A model generated the notes under the pieces. That model ran no database searches. It worked only from the letters and a program-made list of their open reading frames with translations, and was not told where the DNA came from. A stretch of 64,000 bases of DNA, taken from positions 62,001 through 126,000 of the forward strand of contig NZ_BBXA01000013.1 of assembly GCF_001014975.1 (NCBI RefSeq). Reading direction: 5' to 3'. Shown in pieces: positions 56,089 to 64,000 of this stretch (the first letter of the stretch is position 1; each line of letters starts with the position of its first letter). The translations under genes were made by a program, and so were the position numbers. This DNA comes from Novosphingobium sp. MD-1. GTDB lineage: Bacteria > Pseudomonadota > Alphaproteobacteria > Sphingomonadales > Sphingomonadaceae.

Positions 56089-57090
56089 ATGAACGACGTT
56101 CCCGGCCGATCACCCACGCTAGACGATGTCGCCGCGCATGCCGGGGTTTCGACGGCGACCGTCAGCCGCTTCGTGAACAATCCGTCGGTGGTTGCGCCCG
56201 CAACCGCCGACCGCATCCGCGCGGCGATCGCCGCCACCGGCTATATTCCCAACCTGCTCGCCGGGGGGCTTGCGTCCAGCAAGTCGAAAATGGTCGCGGT
56301 GCTGATCCCTTACCTGACGGACTCGATTTTCAACGACACGATCCAATCGATGGTGGAAGAACTGTCGGGAGCGAGCACTACCGTCATGCTCGGGCTTACG
56401 GGCGTGTCGGCCCGGCGCACCGAGGATCTCATTCGCGCGGCGTTGAGCCGCAGGGTGGATGCGATCATCTTTACCGGCCCGGTCACGCCCGAAGTCGAAG
56501 CGATGGTCCGCCGGTCGCCTGCCTTGTTCATCGAAGTGTGGGATCTGCCCAAAGAGCCCATCGGCCTTGCGGTCGGATTCTCGCACGAGGCGGCGGGGCG
56601 CGATGTGGCGCGCTTCCTGATGTCGCGCGGTTACCGCCGGCCGCATCTGGTGACGGCCAGCGGCACGCGCGCGCAGATGCGGCGCGATGGCTTTTTCGCC
56701 GAATGGCCGGCCGCCGAGGGCAGCGCTCTCACGGAATCGAGTGTGGAGGTTCCTTCGCGGTTTGGTCATGCGCGCCGCATCTTCGCCGAAATCCGGCGCT
56801 TGCCGGACATGCCCGACGTGGTGGTTTGCGGTTCGGACTATTTGGCGCAGGGAATCATCGTCGAGGCAATGGCGGCCGGATTGCGCGTGCCCGAGGATAT
56901 TGCCGTGGTGGGTTTCGGCAACAGTTCGATCGCGGGGGAAATGCGGCCGACGATCACGTCGGTCGAAGTCGATGGCGCGCGGATCGCGCGCGAAGCCATC
57001 GCCGCGATCCGCAAGCATGGCAGCGGCGAGCCATTGCGGGAACGCTGGATCGACGTGGGATTTCGCCTGATCGCCCGCGAAAGCGCCTGA
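56089..57090 (+). CDS. LacI-family transcriptional regulator 2
   Basis: A 333-residue regulator with the helix-turn-helix PTLDDVAAHAGVSTATVSRF at 9-28, a hinge near NLLAGGLASSKS, and an effector domain with CGSDYLAQGIIVEAMAAG and VVGFGNSSIAGEM. The C-terminal half is of the GntR/gluconate-repressor LacI subtype. ATG 56089 follows AAGGCGG. It lies 41 bp behind the P450 gene and is the likely reader of operators A, B and C. The effector may be a sugar acid or a product of P450 action; this is inference. Confidence 0.9.
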   Translation: MNDVPGRSPTLDDVAAHAGVSTATVSRFVNNPSVVAPATADRIRAAIAATGYIPNLLAGGLASSKSKMVAVLIPYLTDSIFNDTIQSMVEELSGASTTVMLGLTGVSARRTEDLIRAALSRRVDAIIFTGPVTPEVEAMVRRSPALFIEVWDLPKEPIGLAVGFSHEAAGRDVARFLMSRGYRRPHLVTASGTRAQMRRDGFFAEWPAAEGSALTESSVEVPSRFGHARRIFAEIRRLPDMPDVVVCGSDYLAQGIIVEAMAAGLRVPEDIAVVGFGNSSIAGEMRPTITSVEVDGARIAREAIAAIRKHGSGEPLRERWIDVGFRLIARESA

Positions 57091-57122
57091 AGGCGGAGGG
57101 GGGCAGGGCCGCGTCGCCGCGC

Positions 57123-57788
57123 CTACCGGTAAAATTCGCTTTCGATCTTGGAAAGCGTGACGAAGCCGTCCTCGATATGCCTGCGCATGGCCTGTTCGCT
57201 GGCATCCGCATCCCCGGCAAGCAGCAGTTTCACCATGTTCTGGTGGTCCGCGTTCGCGGTGCGCAGACGTTCGTCGTCGTAAAAGCTTTCGAACAGCAGG
57301 CGATGGATGGGCACGTTCAATCGCTGGAGAAGGTCGGCAATCACCGAATTGCCGGAACCTTCGACGATCAGCCGGTGCCATTCCACGTTCAGCCGTCCGA
57401 AGCGTTCGGGCGCCCGATCTTCCACGCAGCGGTCGAGGGCATCCTGAACGGCGCACAGCCGCTCTTTCTGCTCCGGCGTTGCCTGTCGCGCGAAATCGCC
57501 GGCGCAAATGCCTTCCAGCGCGACGCGCGCGCGATAGATCTGGCGTACTTCTTCCAGACTGGCATTCTTGACCGACGCGCCGCGAAATTCCTCGATCTGG
57601 ACCAGGCCTTCGCCTTCCAGCCGCTGCAAGGCCTCGCGCACTTTCGATCGGCTGGCGCCGGTCTGCCGGATGATGTCGACTTCCACGAGCCGCTGGCCGG
57701 GGACGAAACGGCCAGCCCGGATGCGATCGCGGACCCAGTCGGCGATTTCGGACCCGGTGGGGGCCCGGAGAGACGGATTTTCGACCAT
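57123..57788 (-). CDS. GntR-family regulator, FCD subfamily
   Basis: A 221-residue regulator with an N-terminal winged helix (LVEVDIIRQTGASRSKVREALQRLEGEGLV at about 38-67) and an all-helical FCD effector domain. The FCD metal-site pattern is RARVALEG, LNVEWHRLIVEGSGN, HQNMVKLLLAGD and MRRHIEDGF. FadR/FCD proteins usually respond to organic or sugar acids. ATG 57788 (MVENPS) excludes the operator region; longer starts would translate through it. It converges on the LacI gene and diverges from the hydrolase gene across two operators. Confidence 0.9.
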   Translation of the reverse strand: MVENPSLRAPTGSEIADWVRDRIRAGRFVPGQRLVEVDIIRQTGASRSKVREALQRLEGEGLVQIEEFRGASVKNASLEEVRQIYRARVALEGICAGDFARQATPEQKERLCAVQDALDRCVEDRAPERFGRLNVEWHRLIVEGSGNSVIADLLQRLNVPIHRLLFESFYDDERLRTANADHQNMVKLLLAGDADASEQAMRRHIEDGFVTLSKIESEFYR

Positions 57789-57810
57789 ATCCGTCGTTTT
57801 CCAACCCCGG

Positions 57811-57832
57811 ACAATATTGTCAACAATATTGT
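57811..57832. promoter_or_regulatory. GntR operator 1 (gntR/hydrolase divergent promoter)
   Basis: Perfect 10-bp inverted arms ACAATATTGT flank a central CA. The inner core ATTGTCAACAAT is repeated in operator 2. It lies 23 bp from the gntR start, so the regulator probably controls itself. Confidence 0.75.
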
Positions 57833-57872
57833 GATCGATTTTTCCGTTGCCTGCGGCGTCGGGATCGCCGAT

Positions 57873-57890
57873 CAAATTGTCAACAATTTG
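57873..57890. promoter_or_regulatory. GntR operator 2 (hydrolase promoter)
   Basis: CAAATTGTCAACAATTTG has perfect 8-bp arms around a central CA and the same ATTGTCAACAAT core as operator 1. It lies 10 bp before the hydrolase ATG and abuts its ribosome site, a position suited to repression. Centres of the two sites are 60 bp apart. Confidence 0.75.
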
Positions 57891-57900
57891 GAGAGGCGCC

Positions 57901-59625
57901 ATGCAGGCGATTCGGTGGGTAGCGGTGGCGGCAGCAGCCGCAATTGCGGTGCCCGGCAACGCTGCCGACTATCCTGACGTACAGCGCAGCTCGCTTTATG
58001 TGCCCGTTCGCGATGGCACACGCCTTGCCGTGAACATCTATCGTCCGGCGGGCGGCGGCGGGGTGGAAAGTGCGCCGCTACCGGTGATTTTCGTGTTCAC
58101 GCCATACCGTGCCCGCTTCGTTGGACAGGACGGCAAGGTCAACGAGGTGGCGTTGAATGATCGGATGGCGCTCCGGTCGCTCATCGCGGCGGGCTATGTC
58201 GTCGCCGTGGCCGACATCCGCGGCAAGGGCGCGTCTTTCGGCAGCCGCCATGGTTTCCAGGACCGGACGGAAGCCCGGGACGGGTACGATCTGGTGGAAT
58301 GGCTGGCGCACCAGCCGTTCTCCACGGGCAAGGTCGGCATGATCGGCTGTTCGTATCTGGGCGGGGCTACGTTTCACACCGCCACCACGGTGCCGCCATC
58401 GCTCAAGGCGGTTTTCATCGGCGCCTCGGATCTCGACAAGTATGCGTTCGTCAAGCGAGGCGGCATAACCGCGCAGTTCAACACGCGGCCGGACGAACCG
58501 CTGAGCGAGGATCTGGCAAGCGTCCCGGTCGATGCCGACGCCAACGGCATGCAATTGAAGGCCGCCGTCGCCCAGCATGCGGCCAACACGCCGATGGCAG
58601 CCCTGTGGTATGGCATGCCCTATCGCGACAGTGTTTCGCCGCTGACCGGCAATGCCTTCTGGAACGAAGCCAGCGTCTACAACTATATGGGCGCCATCCG
58701 GCGGGCCGGTATCGCCACCTACTTCTGGAGCAACTGGCAGGACGAACCGACCGCGCAATCGATTCTGAGCGCGGCCAACCTCCCCGGCGCGAAGTTCCTG
58801 GCTGGTCCCGGCAGTCATTGCGTGCCGCCGCCGGGGTTCGATTTCACCGGCGAAGTCCGCCGCTACTTCGACCATTACCTCAAGGGCGTCGACAACGGCA
58901 TCGAGCGCGAGCCGCGCGCGACCTACTGGGTGGAAGGCCTGGAGGGGAAGGGCGGGTATGTCCGTTCCCGGTCCTTGCCGGGCGAGGGCGTGAAGCCCGT
59001 CTCATGGTTCCTGGACGGAGGCAGAAGCGGCTCTGCCCGGTCGGTCAACGATGGCGTGCTGGCTTCCACGCCGGCCAATCGCGGCACCGATCGCTTCACG
59101 GTGCGCTATGACCTGCCCGACCCGGACTACTTCGCTTTCTGGGCCAGGCCCATGGATGACAAGGGACTGAGCTACACCAGCGCACCTTTGACCCGTGCGA
59201 TGAAGCTGGTCGGCTATCCGGTGGTGCGCCTGAAGGTTTCGGCCGACAAGCCGGATGCCAACGTGTTCGTCTATCTGGATGAAGTGGCCGCTGACGGCAA
59301 GGTCGAGGTCGTCTCGTTCGGCCGGCTGGCGCTGTCGCACCGCAAGCTGGCCGCCGCCCCTTACAACACGCTGGGCCTGCCGTGGCATTCCGGCCTGCAG
59401 CGCGACGTGGCGCCGCTGCCGGTGGGGCAGCAGGCCGATCTGGCGATCGACCTTACACCGGTTTCACGGATCGTGCCGGCCGGCGCGCGGTTGCGCGTGA
59501 CGATCGCCGGCGCGGATCCGCGCCAGCGCAATCTCAAGCAGATCATGCAGACGCCAGCGCCCGTCATCGCCGTCGAACGCGGCGGGCGCGGGACGTCGTG
59601 GATCGACCTGCCAGTCGCCGATTGA
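57901..59625 (+). CDS. Secreted CocE/NonD-family hydrolase (X-Pro dipeptidyl-peptidase-like S15 fold)
   Basis: A 574-residue serine hydrolase with a signal peptide ending near GNAA. The N-terminal alpha/beta core has VADIRGKGASFGS and the nucleophile Ser151 in GMIGCSYLGG, with the His in GPGSHCVPP. The C-terminal half is the jelly-roll domain of the family (VVRLKVSADKPDANVFVYL, then RLRVTIAGADPRQ). Members cleave cocaine-type esters, acyl amides or peptides. ATG 57901 follows TTGGAGAGG. It heads the plus-strand run hydrolase-TonB receptor-CapA2-TRAP and is probably under GntR control. Confidence 0.87.
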   Translation: MQAIRWVAVAAAAAIAVPGNAADYPDVQRSSLYVPVRDGTRLAVNIYRPAGGGGVESAPLPVIFVFTPYRARFVGQDGKVNEVALNDRMALRSLIAAGYVVAVADIRGKGASFGSRHGFQDRTEARDGYDLVEWLAHQPFSTGKVGMIGCSYLGGATFHTATTVPPSLKAVFIGASDLDKYAFVKRGGITAQFNTRPDEPLSEDLASVPVDADANGMQLKAAVAQHAANTPMAALWYGMPYRDSVSPLTGNAFWNEASVYNYMGAIRRAGIATYFWSNWQDEPTAQSILSAANLPGAKFLAGPGSHCVPPPGFDFTGEVRRYFDHYLKGVDNGIEREPRATYWVEGLEGKGGYVRSRSLPGEGVKPVSWFLDGGRSGSARSVNDGVLASTPANRGTDRFTVRYDLPDPDYFAFWARPMDDKGLSYTSAPLTRAMKLVGYPVVRLKVSADKPDANVFVYLDEVAADGKVEVVSFGRLALSHRKLAAAPYNTLGLPWHSGLQRDVAPLPVGQQADLAIDLTPVSRIVPAGARLRVTIAGADPRQRNLKQIMQTPAPVIAVERGGRGTSWIDLPVAD

Positions 59626-59679
59626 GCATCATTGGAAGGAAAGGCCGCGCAGCCGGCCGCGGGGAAGGAGTAAGTCAAC

Positions 59680-62364
59680 ATGAAGGGCAATAAGATCACG
59701 CGTTTGCGGACAGCGTTCTGTATCGGCAGCTGTGGCCTGGCGATCGCGGCAGTGCCCGCGATGGCCCAGGACGCCGCGCAGGACGAACCGAGCAGCGCCG
59801 AAATCATCGTCACCGGTAGCCGCGTGCGCGGCGAGGCGCCGGTGGGCTCCACGGTCACCACCCTGGGGCGGAAGGAAATCGAGGCGTCCAGCGCGGTAAC
59901 AGTCGATCGCATGGTCAAGGAAATACCGCAGGTATTCGATCTGGGTGTTTCGGAGAATTCGCGCGGCCAGTCCGGCGGCAGTGGCAACATCACTTACGGC
60001 AACTCGGTCAACCTGCGCGGCATCGGCCCCTATGCGACGCTGGTGATGATCGATGGCCACCGGGTGACCAACAACAGCCGATCGATCGATCCTTCGGTCC
60101 TGCCTTCGCTGGGCGTCGAACGGGTCGAGGTCGTGGCGGACGGCGCATCGGCGATCTACGGTTCCGATGCGGTTGCCGGCGTGGTGAACCTCATTCCGCG
60201 CCGGTCGCTGGATGGAGGCGAGGTGTTCGCGCGTGCGGGCATCGGCGGTCGCGGCGATTTTCACGAATATTCGCTGGGTGCGGCGCTGGGCAAGGTGTTC
60301 GAGCGCGGCCAGATCATGGTGGCTTACGAACATGTCGAACGCTCCAACCTGAGCGGCGATAACCGTTCGTTCTTCACCAACAACCAGACTCCGTTCGGTG
60401 GCGCGGATTACCGCATCGCACGCTGCGCGCCGGGCAATATCAACGCGAACGGCACAACTTACGCGATACCGGCGGCGGGCGTGACGCAGGCGACCGCGGG
60501 TGCGCTTGTCGCGGGGACGCTCAACAAGTGCGACGAACTGACCAACCAGGACTTGGCGCCGCGGCAGAAGTATGATTCCGTGAACAGCACCGGGCGGTAC
60601 GACCTTACCGACTGGTTGAGCGTCTTTTACGACGGATTCTATTCCAAGCGCGATTTCTACCGGAAGTCCGGGTTCACCAACGCCCGCATAACGGTTCCGC
60701 AGACCAACGCATTCTTCGTGCGCCCGGCTGGCTTCACCGGCACCAGCTACACACTGGACTACAACTTCCGCAACGACCTGCCGACCAACGATTCGTTCGG
60801 CTATGCCGAAAGCTGGCAGATCACGCCCGGCATCAAGGCAAAGCTGCCGCACAACTGGGAAGTCGAGGCACTGTTCGGCTATGGCAAGACGCACGATTTC
60901 TCCGGCTCCTACTTCGGGCTGAACAATGGCGCGCTGACGGCCGCGCTGGCCAGCAGCGATCCGGCCACCGCGTTCGATCCCTATGGCCTGGGGCGCACCA
61001 GCGCGGCGGTCCGCGCTGTCCTTGCCAACCAGATCTTCCTCGCGCCGACCAACGGGCGGTTGAAGACGTATGAAGGGCGCATCAACGGGCCGCTGTTCGC
61101 GCTGCCCGGTGGTGAAGTGAAGCTGGCGGGCGGTTACGAACGGCAGGATTTCACCGTGGGGCTGGGATCGGCGCGCGGCGCTCCGACCACGCCGATCGTG
61201 TTCCGCAATTTCGGACGCAAGGTCGATTCGGTCTATGGCGAACTGTTCGTGCCGGTCTTCGGTGCGGCCAACGCGATGCCCGGGTTTGAACGGCTCGAAC
61301 TCAATGCCGCGGTGCGTTACGACAAGTACAGTGATGTCGGCGGCACCACCAATCCCAAGTTCGGGATCAATTGGGAACCGGTGCGGGGCCTGAAACTGCG
61401 CGGCAGCTATGGCACGTCGTTCCGTGCGCCGACGATCCCCGAAATCTACGGCAACTCCAACAACCTGTTCGGCCAGAGCTATCAGAACCCGGCCGGCGGA
61501 GCGCCGTTGCAGGGGTATGCGCTGTCCGGCCCCAACCTTAACCTGAAGCCTGAAACGGCAACCACCTGGTCCATCGGCGCCGACTTCGACCCCACCCCGA
61601 CGCTGCACTTCGGCATCACGTACTGGGATGTGAACTATCGCAACCAGGTGCTCGCCAACCTGTCGAACCTGACCATTCTGGGTAACGAGGCGCAGTATGC
61701 CGGCACCAACATCATTCTTCGCGATGCCGCCGCCGCCGCCCGGGTTCAGCAGTTGCTGGCGCAAGGCGTGGCGCTGGCCAGCGGATCGTTTCCCGGCGGC
61801 AACCCTGCGAACGTCACTCTGTACGTGGACGGGCGCAGCCAGAACCTTGGCGTTTCGATTACCCGGGGCATCGATTTTACCGGCACCTGGACCAAGGACG
61901 TTTCCGACAGGGATACGCTGACGTTCAACGTGTCGGGAACCTATCTCACCAAATATCGCGTCGCCGTCACGCCCACGGCGCCGCTGGTCGATCGCCTGAA
62001 CGTGATTTTCAATCCGCTCAAGTTCAAGGCGCGCGCCAGCATCCTGTGGGATCATGGCCCGGTCAGCGCGCGCGTGCTGATCACGCACGTCGGGGGTTAC
62101 AAGAACAACCTCGCGGTGCCCGTGCAGTCGGTGGGGAGCTTCACGCCGGTCGATTTTTCGATCAGCTGGCGCATCGGCGATCAGAAGGCGACGGGGTTCT
62201 TTGACAAGGGCATGACTCTGGGCTTTGAAATGCGCAACGCGTTCGACCAGAAGCCGCCCTATGTGAACCTGGCGCCCAGCGGCAACGGCAGCGGCGGGTA
62301 TGACGCCACGGCCGCCGATCCGATCGGCCGGCTGTTCGCGATCAGCGTCCGCAAGGCGTTCTGA
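59680..62364 (+). CDS. TonB-dependent outer-membrane receptor 4
   Basis: An 894-residue receptor with a signal peptide ending near PAMAQ. The plug begins AEIIVTGSRVRGEAPVGSTV, includes VNLRGIGPYATLVMIDGHR and VEVVADGASAIYGSDAVAGV, and the barrel ends FAISVRKAF. The GSRV/GADG plug type is widespread in sphingomonads and Xanthomonas for sugars and peptides or natural products. ATG 59680 follows GGGAAGGAG. It lies 54 bp behind the secreted hydrolase, which suggests that the hydrolase product, or the intact substrate, is taken up by this receptor. Confidence 0.9.
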   Translation: MKGNKITRLRTAFCIGSCGLAIAAVPAMAQDAAQDEPSSAEIIVTGSRVRGEAPVGSTVTTLGRKEIEASSAVTVDRMVKEIPQVFDLGVSENSRGQSGGSGNITYGNSVNLRGIGPYATLVMIDGHRVTNNSRSIDPSVLPSLGVERVEVVADGASAIYGSDAVAGVVNLIPRRSLDGGEVFARAGIGGRGDFHEYSLGAALGKVFERGQIMVAYEHVERSNLSGDNRSFFTNNQTPFGGADYRIARCAPGNINANGTTYAIPAAGVTQATAGALVAGTLNKCDELTNQDLAPRQKYDSVNSTGRYDLTDWLSVFYDGFYSKRDFYRKSGFTNARITVPQTNAFFVRPAGFTGTSYTLDYNFRNDLPTNDSFGYAESWQITPGIKAKLPHNWEVEALFGYGKTHDFSGSYFGLNNGALTAALASSDPATAFDPYGLGRTSAAVRAVLANQIFLAPTNGRLKTYEGRINGPLFALPGGEVKLAGGYERQDFTVGLGSARGAPTTPIVFRNFGRKVDSVYGELFVPVFGAANAMPGFERLELNAAVRYDKYSDVGGTTNPKFGINWEPVRGLKLRGSYGTSFRAPTIPEIYGNSNNLFGQSYQNPAGGAPLQGYALSGPNLNLKPETATTWSIGADFDPTPTLHFGITYWDVNYRNQVLANLSNLTILGNEAQYAGTNIILRDAAAAARVQQLLAQGVALASGSFPGGNPANVTLYVDGRSQNLGVSITRGIDFTGTWTKDVSDRDTLTFNVSGTYLTKYRVAVTPTAPLVDRLNVIFNPLKFKARASILWDHGPVSARVLITHVGGYKNNLAVPVQSVGSFTPVDFSISWRIGDQKATGFFDKGMTLGFEMRNAFDQKPPYVNLAPSGNGSGGYDATAADPIGRLFAISVRKAF

Positions 62365-62390
62365 CGATCGCGATGAGGGGGGAAGGCGGC

Positions 62391-63506
62391 GTGAACCGGG
62401 AGGCGATCTCCATCGTGCTGGCGGGCGATCTCGTTCTTGATGAACCGGACGCACCCTACTGGCTCGACGGAATCGCGCCTGCGGTTCGCGCCGCCGATCT
62501 CGCCATCGGTCATCTGGAAGTGCCACACACCGCGCGCGGAGCCGAGATGAAGGGGGACGTCCCGGCGCCCGGCGCGCCGCCCGAAAATATCGCGGCGATC
62601 GCCGGGGCGGGGTTCTCCATGGTCAGCCTTGCCGGCAATCATATCGCCGACTGCGGTGCCGAAGGCATAGCCGATACCATTGCCGGGCTTGATGCGCACG
62701 GCATCGCCCATGCCGGGGCGGGGCTGACACTGGCCGAAGCGCGCAAGCCGGCCGTGGTGGGCCGTAACGGCCGGCGCATCGCGTTGCTCAGCTACAATTG
62801 CGTCGGTCCCGAAAGCGCCTGGGCCGGCCCGGACCGCGCTGGCTGCGCGTGGTTGCCGATCGAAACGGCGGACGGAAGCCCGGTCGCGCCCGCGGCGAAC
62901 CTCGTCGCGTTGACCGACGCGGCGGTGGCGATCCTGCGCGAGGACATTGCCCGCGCGCGCACCGTGGCCGATCTGGTGCTGGTGGCGCTGCACAAGGGCA
63001 TCGTCCATACGCCCGCGCGGCTGGCCCCCTACGAACGCGCCGTGTCGCATGCGGCGATCGACGCCGGGGCGGATGTCGTGATCGGTCATCATGCGCATAT
63101 CGTGCGTGGCGTCGAATTCTATCGCGGGAAGCTGATCTTTCACGGCCTTGGCAACGGGTGCGTCGTCACCCGCGCGCTCAGCCCGGCGCAGGATCATCCG
63201 GCCCGCCGCGAATGGGCGCAGCGGCGCAAGGCGCTGTTCGGTTTCGAACCCGATCCGGCCTATACGCTGGCGCCGTTTCACCCGCAGGCGGTGAACGCGT
63301 TCCTGGGACGGATAGATTGGGGCGCGGATGGCGCCATCGTGCCGGCGATCATCCCGGTCGATGTCGAAGCGCCGGGGCGGCCGGTTCTGGCGCCGCCGGA
63401 TCGGGCCGCAGAAATACGCGCCTACGTCGATGGCATAACGCGCGATGCGGGGATGCCCGGTATCCGGATCGATGCCGATGGGCGCGTGCAAGAGGTAGCG
63501 GCATGA
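62391..63506 (+). CDS. CapA-fold metallophosphatase-like protein 2
   Basis: A 371-residue cytoplasmic CapA/PgsA-family protein. Metal-site segments are VLAGDLVLDEPD, IGHLEVPH, LAGNHIADCG, ALHKGIVHT and GHHAHIVRG, the same order as in CapA protein 1. The GTG at 62391 has GGAAGG upstream; an in-frame ATG at 62373 has none. It lies between a TonB receptor and a TRAP transporter, and its stop overlaps the TRAP start (ATGA). That setting suggests a role in processing an imported acid, not capsule synthesis. Confidence 0.82.
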   Translation: MNREAISIVLAGDLVLDEPDAPYWLDGIAPAVRAADLAIGHLEVPHTARGAEMKGDVPAPGAPPENIAAIAGAGFSMVSLAGNHIADCGAEGIADTIAGLDAHGIAHAGAGLTLAEARKPAVVGRNGRRIALLSYNCVGPESAWAGPDRAGCAWLPIETADGSPVAPAANLVALTDAAVAILREDIARARTVADLVLVALHKGIVHTPARLAPYERAVSHAAIDAGADVVIGHHAHIVRGVEFYRGKLIFHGLGNGCVVTRALSPAQDHPARREWAQRRKALFGFEPDPAYTLAPFHPQAVNAFLGRIDWGADGAIVPAIIPVDVEAPGRPVLAPPDRAAEIRAYVDGITRDAGMPGIRIDADGRVQEVAA

Positions 63507-63952
63507 ATGTTCTTGCGCGCATCATGATCTGGACCGGCGGCACCGCGCTGATCGCGGCGGCCGGGCTCAATCTGTTGTCGGTTATCGGACGCCACACGGG
63601 CCTGCCGCTGAAAGGCGCGATCGAGCTTGTGCAGGTGGGCGTGCTGGTAGCCGGGACGCTGGCGCTCGTTGCCGCAACGCTGGCGCGCAATCACGCGCGC
63701 GTTCACCTTGTGCTGGACCGGTTGAAACCCGGCGGAGCGCATCTCGTCGAACGCCTTTCGATATTGCTGACGATGGCGTTCTATGCCGCTCTTCTTTGCG
63801 GGTCCGCGTGGCTCGCCAGCGATCTGTGGGGCAGCCAGGAAGTGAGCGAACTGCTCGGCGTGCCGTGGCGCTGGCTGAGGATGTTCCTCAACGCGGGCCT
63901 TGTCGCCGTGCTTGTCCTGCTTGCGCGTCAACTGGTGGAGCGCAAGCGCTGA
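63503..63952 (+). CDS. TRAP transporter small permease, DctQ type
   Basis: A 149-residue membrane protein with four helices. Segments GAIELVQVGVLVAGTLALVAATL and ARNHARVHLVLDRL are characteristic of DctQ subunits. With DctM and a periplasmic binding protein it imports carboxylates using the sodium or proton gradient. The ATG overlaps the CapA2 stop, and its own stop overlaps the next ATG (TGATG). No DctP is seen before the window ends. Confidence 0.85.
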   Translation: MNVLARIMIWTGGTALIAAAGLNLLSVIGRHTGLPLKGAIELVQVGVLVAGTLALVAATLARNHARVHLVLDRLKPGGAHLVERLSILLTMAFYAALLCGSAWLASDLWGSQEVSELLGVPWRWLRMFLNAGLVAVLVLLARQLVERKR

Positions 63953-64000
63953 TGTTCGCCACGCCTGAAACCGGCCTGATCGGCCTTGTCCTGCTGTTCG
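63952..64000 (+). CDS. TRAP transporter large permease, DctM type (N-terminal fragment)
   Basis: Sixteen codons before the window edge encode MFATPETGLIGLVLLF, a plausible first hydrophobic helix of a DctM subunit. The call rests mainly on the directly overlapping DctQ gene upstream. Confidence 0.6.
   Translation, partial: MFATPETGLIGLVLLF

Noticed and set aside
59629..62526. A 965-codon open frame antisense to TonB receptor 4
   Set aside because: Same reason: composition-driven shadow without motifs or ribosome site.

Overview
This window is high-GC DNA with dense, often overlapping genes and four large TonB-dependent outer-membrane receptors. It also has many TAT or Sec signal peptides, LacI/GntR regulators and plant-polysaccharide hydrolases. 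This suits a free-living or plant/soil-associated alphaproteobacterium of the Sphingomonadales (Novosphingobium-like). That placement is inferred from gene style, because no rRNA or marker gene is present. I saw no tRNA, rRNA, CRISPR array, insertion sequence or phage gene.

Region 1 (1-21486) is a pentose and hemicellulose/pectin side-chain locus. On the minus strand lie the start of a secreted protein, xylose isomerase, xylulokinase and a GH43 lipoprotein. Behind them are the enzymes of non-phosphorylative L-arabinose oxidation: an L-arabinose 1-dehydrogenase, an AraD1/FAH-type dehydratase, 2-oxoglutarate semialdehyde dehydrogenase and a FucP-type transporter. The divergent plus-strand operon carries aldose 1-epimerase, the IlvD/EDD sugar-acid dehydratase, GH51, GH95, an esterase, GH27 and GH127. 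Polymers would be trimmed to L-arabinose, D-xylose, L-fucose and galactose. Arabinose would then go to 2-oxoglutarate and xylose to xylulose 5-phosphate. No dedicated lactonase is visible.

Region 2 (21508-36975) holds a CPA2 antiporter and then a catabolic unit whose substrate I cannot name. The unit contains an MFS carrier, a double SnoaL-like protein, an alpha/beta hydrolase, a double-cupin protein, two histidinol-dehydrogenase-family enzymes, a LacI regulator, a TonB receptor, an amidase, an HpcH/HpaI aldolase and an SDR. A 16-18 bp palindrome, TTGCATTCGAATGCAA, is perfect at three of its promoters and degenerate at a fourth. This ties the genes into one predicted LacI regulon and is the best candidate here for an undescribed pathway.

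Region 3 (37071-43881) carries a small phosphorus module: a class A acid phosphatase-like protein, a TAT-exported phospholipase C and a PhnZ-like HD-domain oxygenase. It is followed by a monocistronic TonB receptor with a strong terminator.

Region 4 (43938-64000, running off the end) is a second accessory catabolic/transport region. It has two CapA-fold proteins in non-capsule settings, a DMT-like permease, an MmgE/PrpD protein, a TonB receptor/di-heme cytochrome/OmpA-like operon and two MFS carriers. It also has a cytochrome P450 lacking the usual acid-alcohol pair, a LacI regulator, a FCD-type GntR regulator, a CocE/NonD-type hydrolase, another TonB receptor and the start of a TRAP transporter. 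A LacI-type operator (TGTAAGCGCTTGCA-like) recurs at three promoters here. Twin GntR operators sit between gntR and the hydrolase gene.
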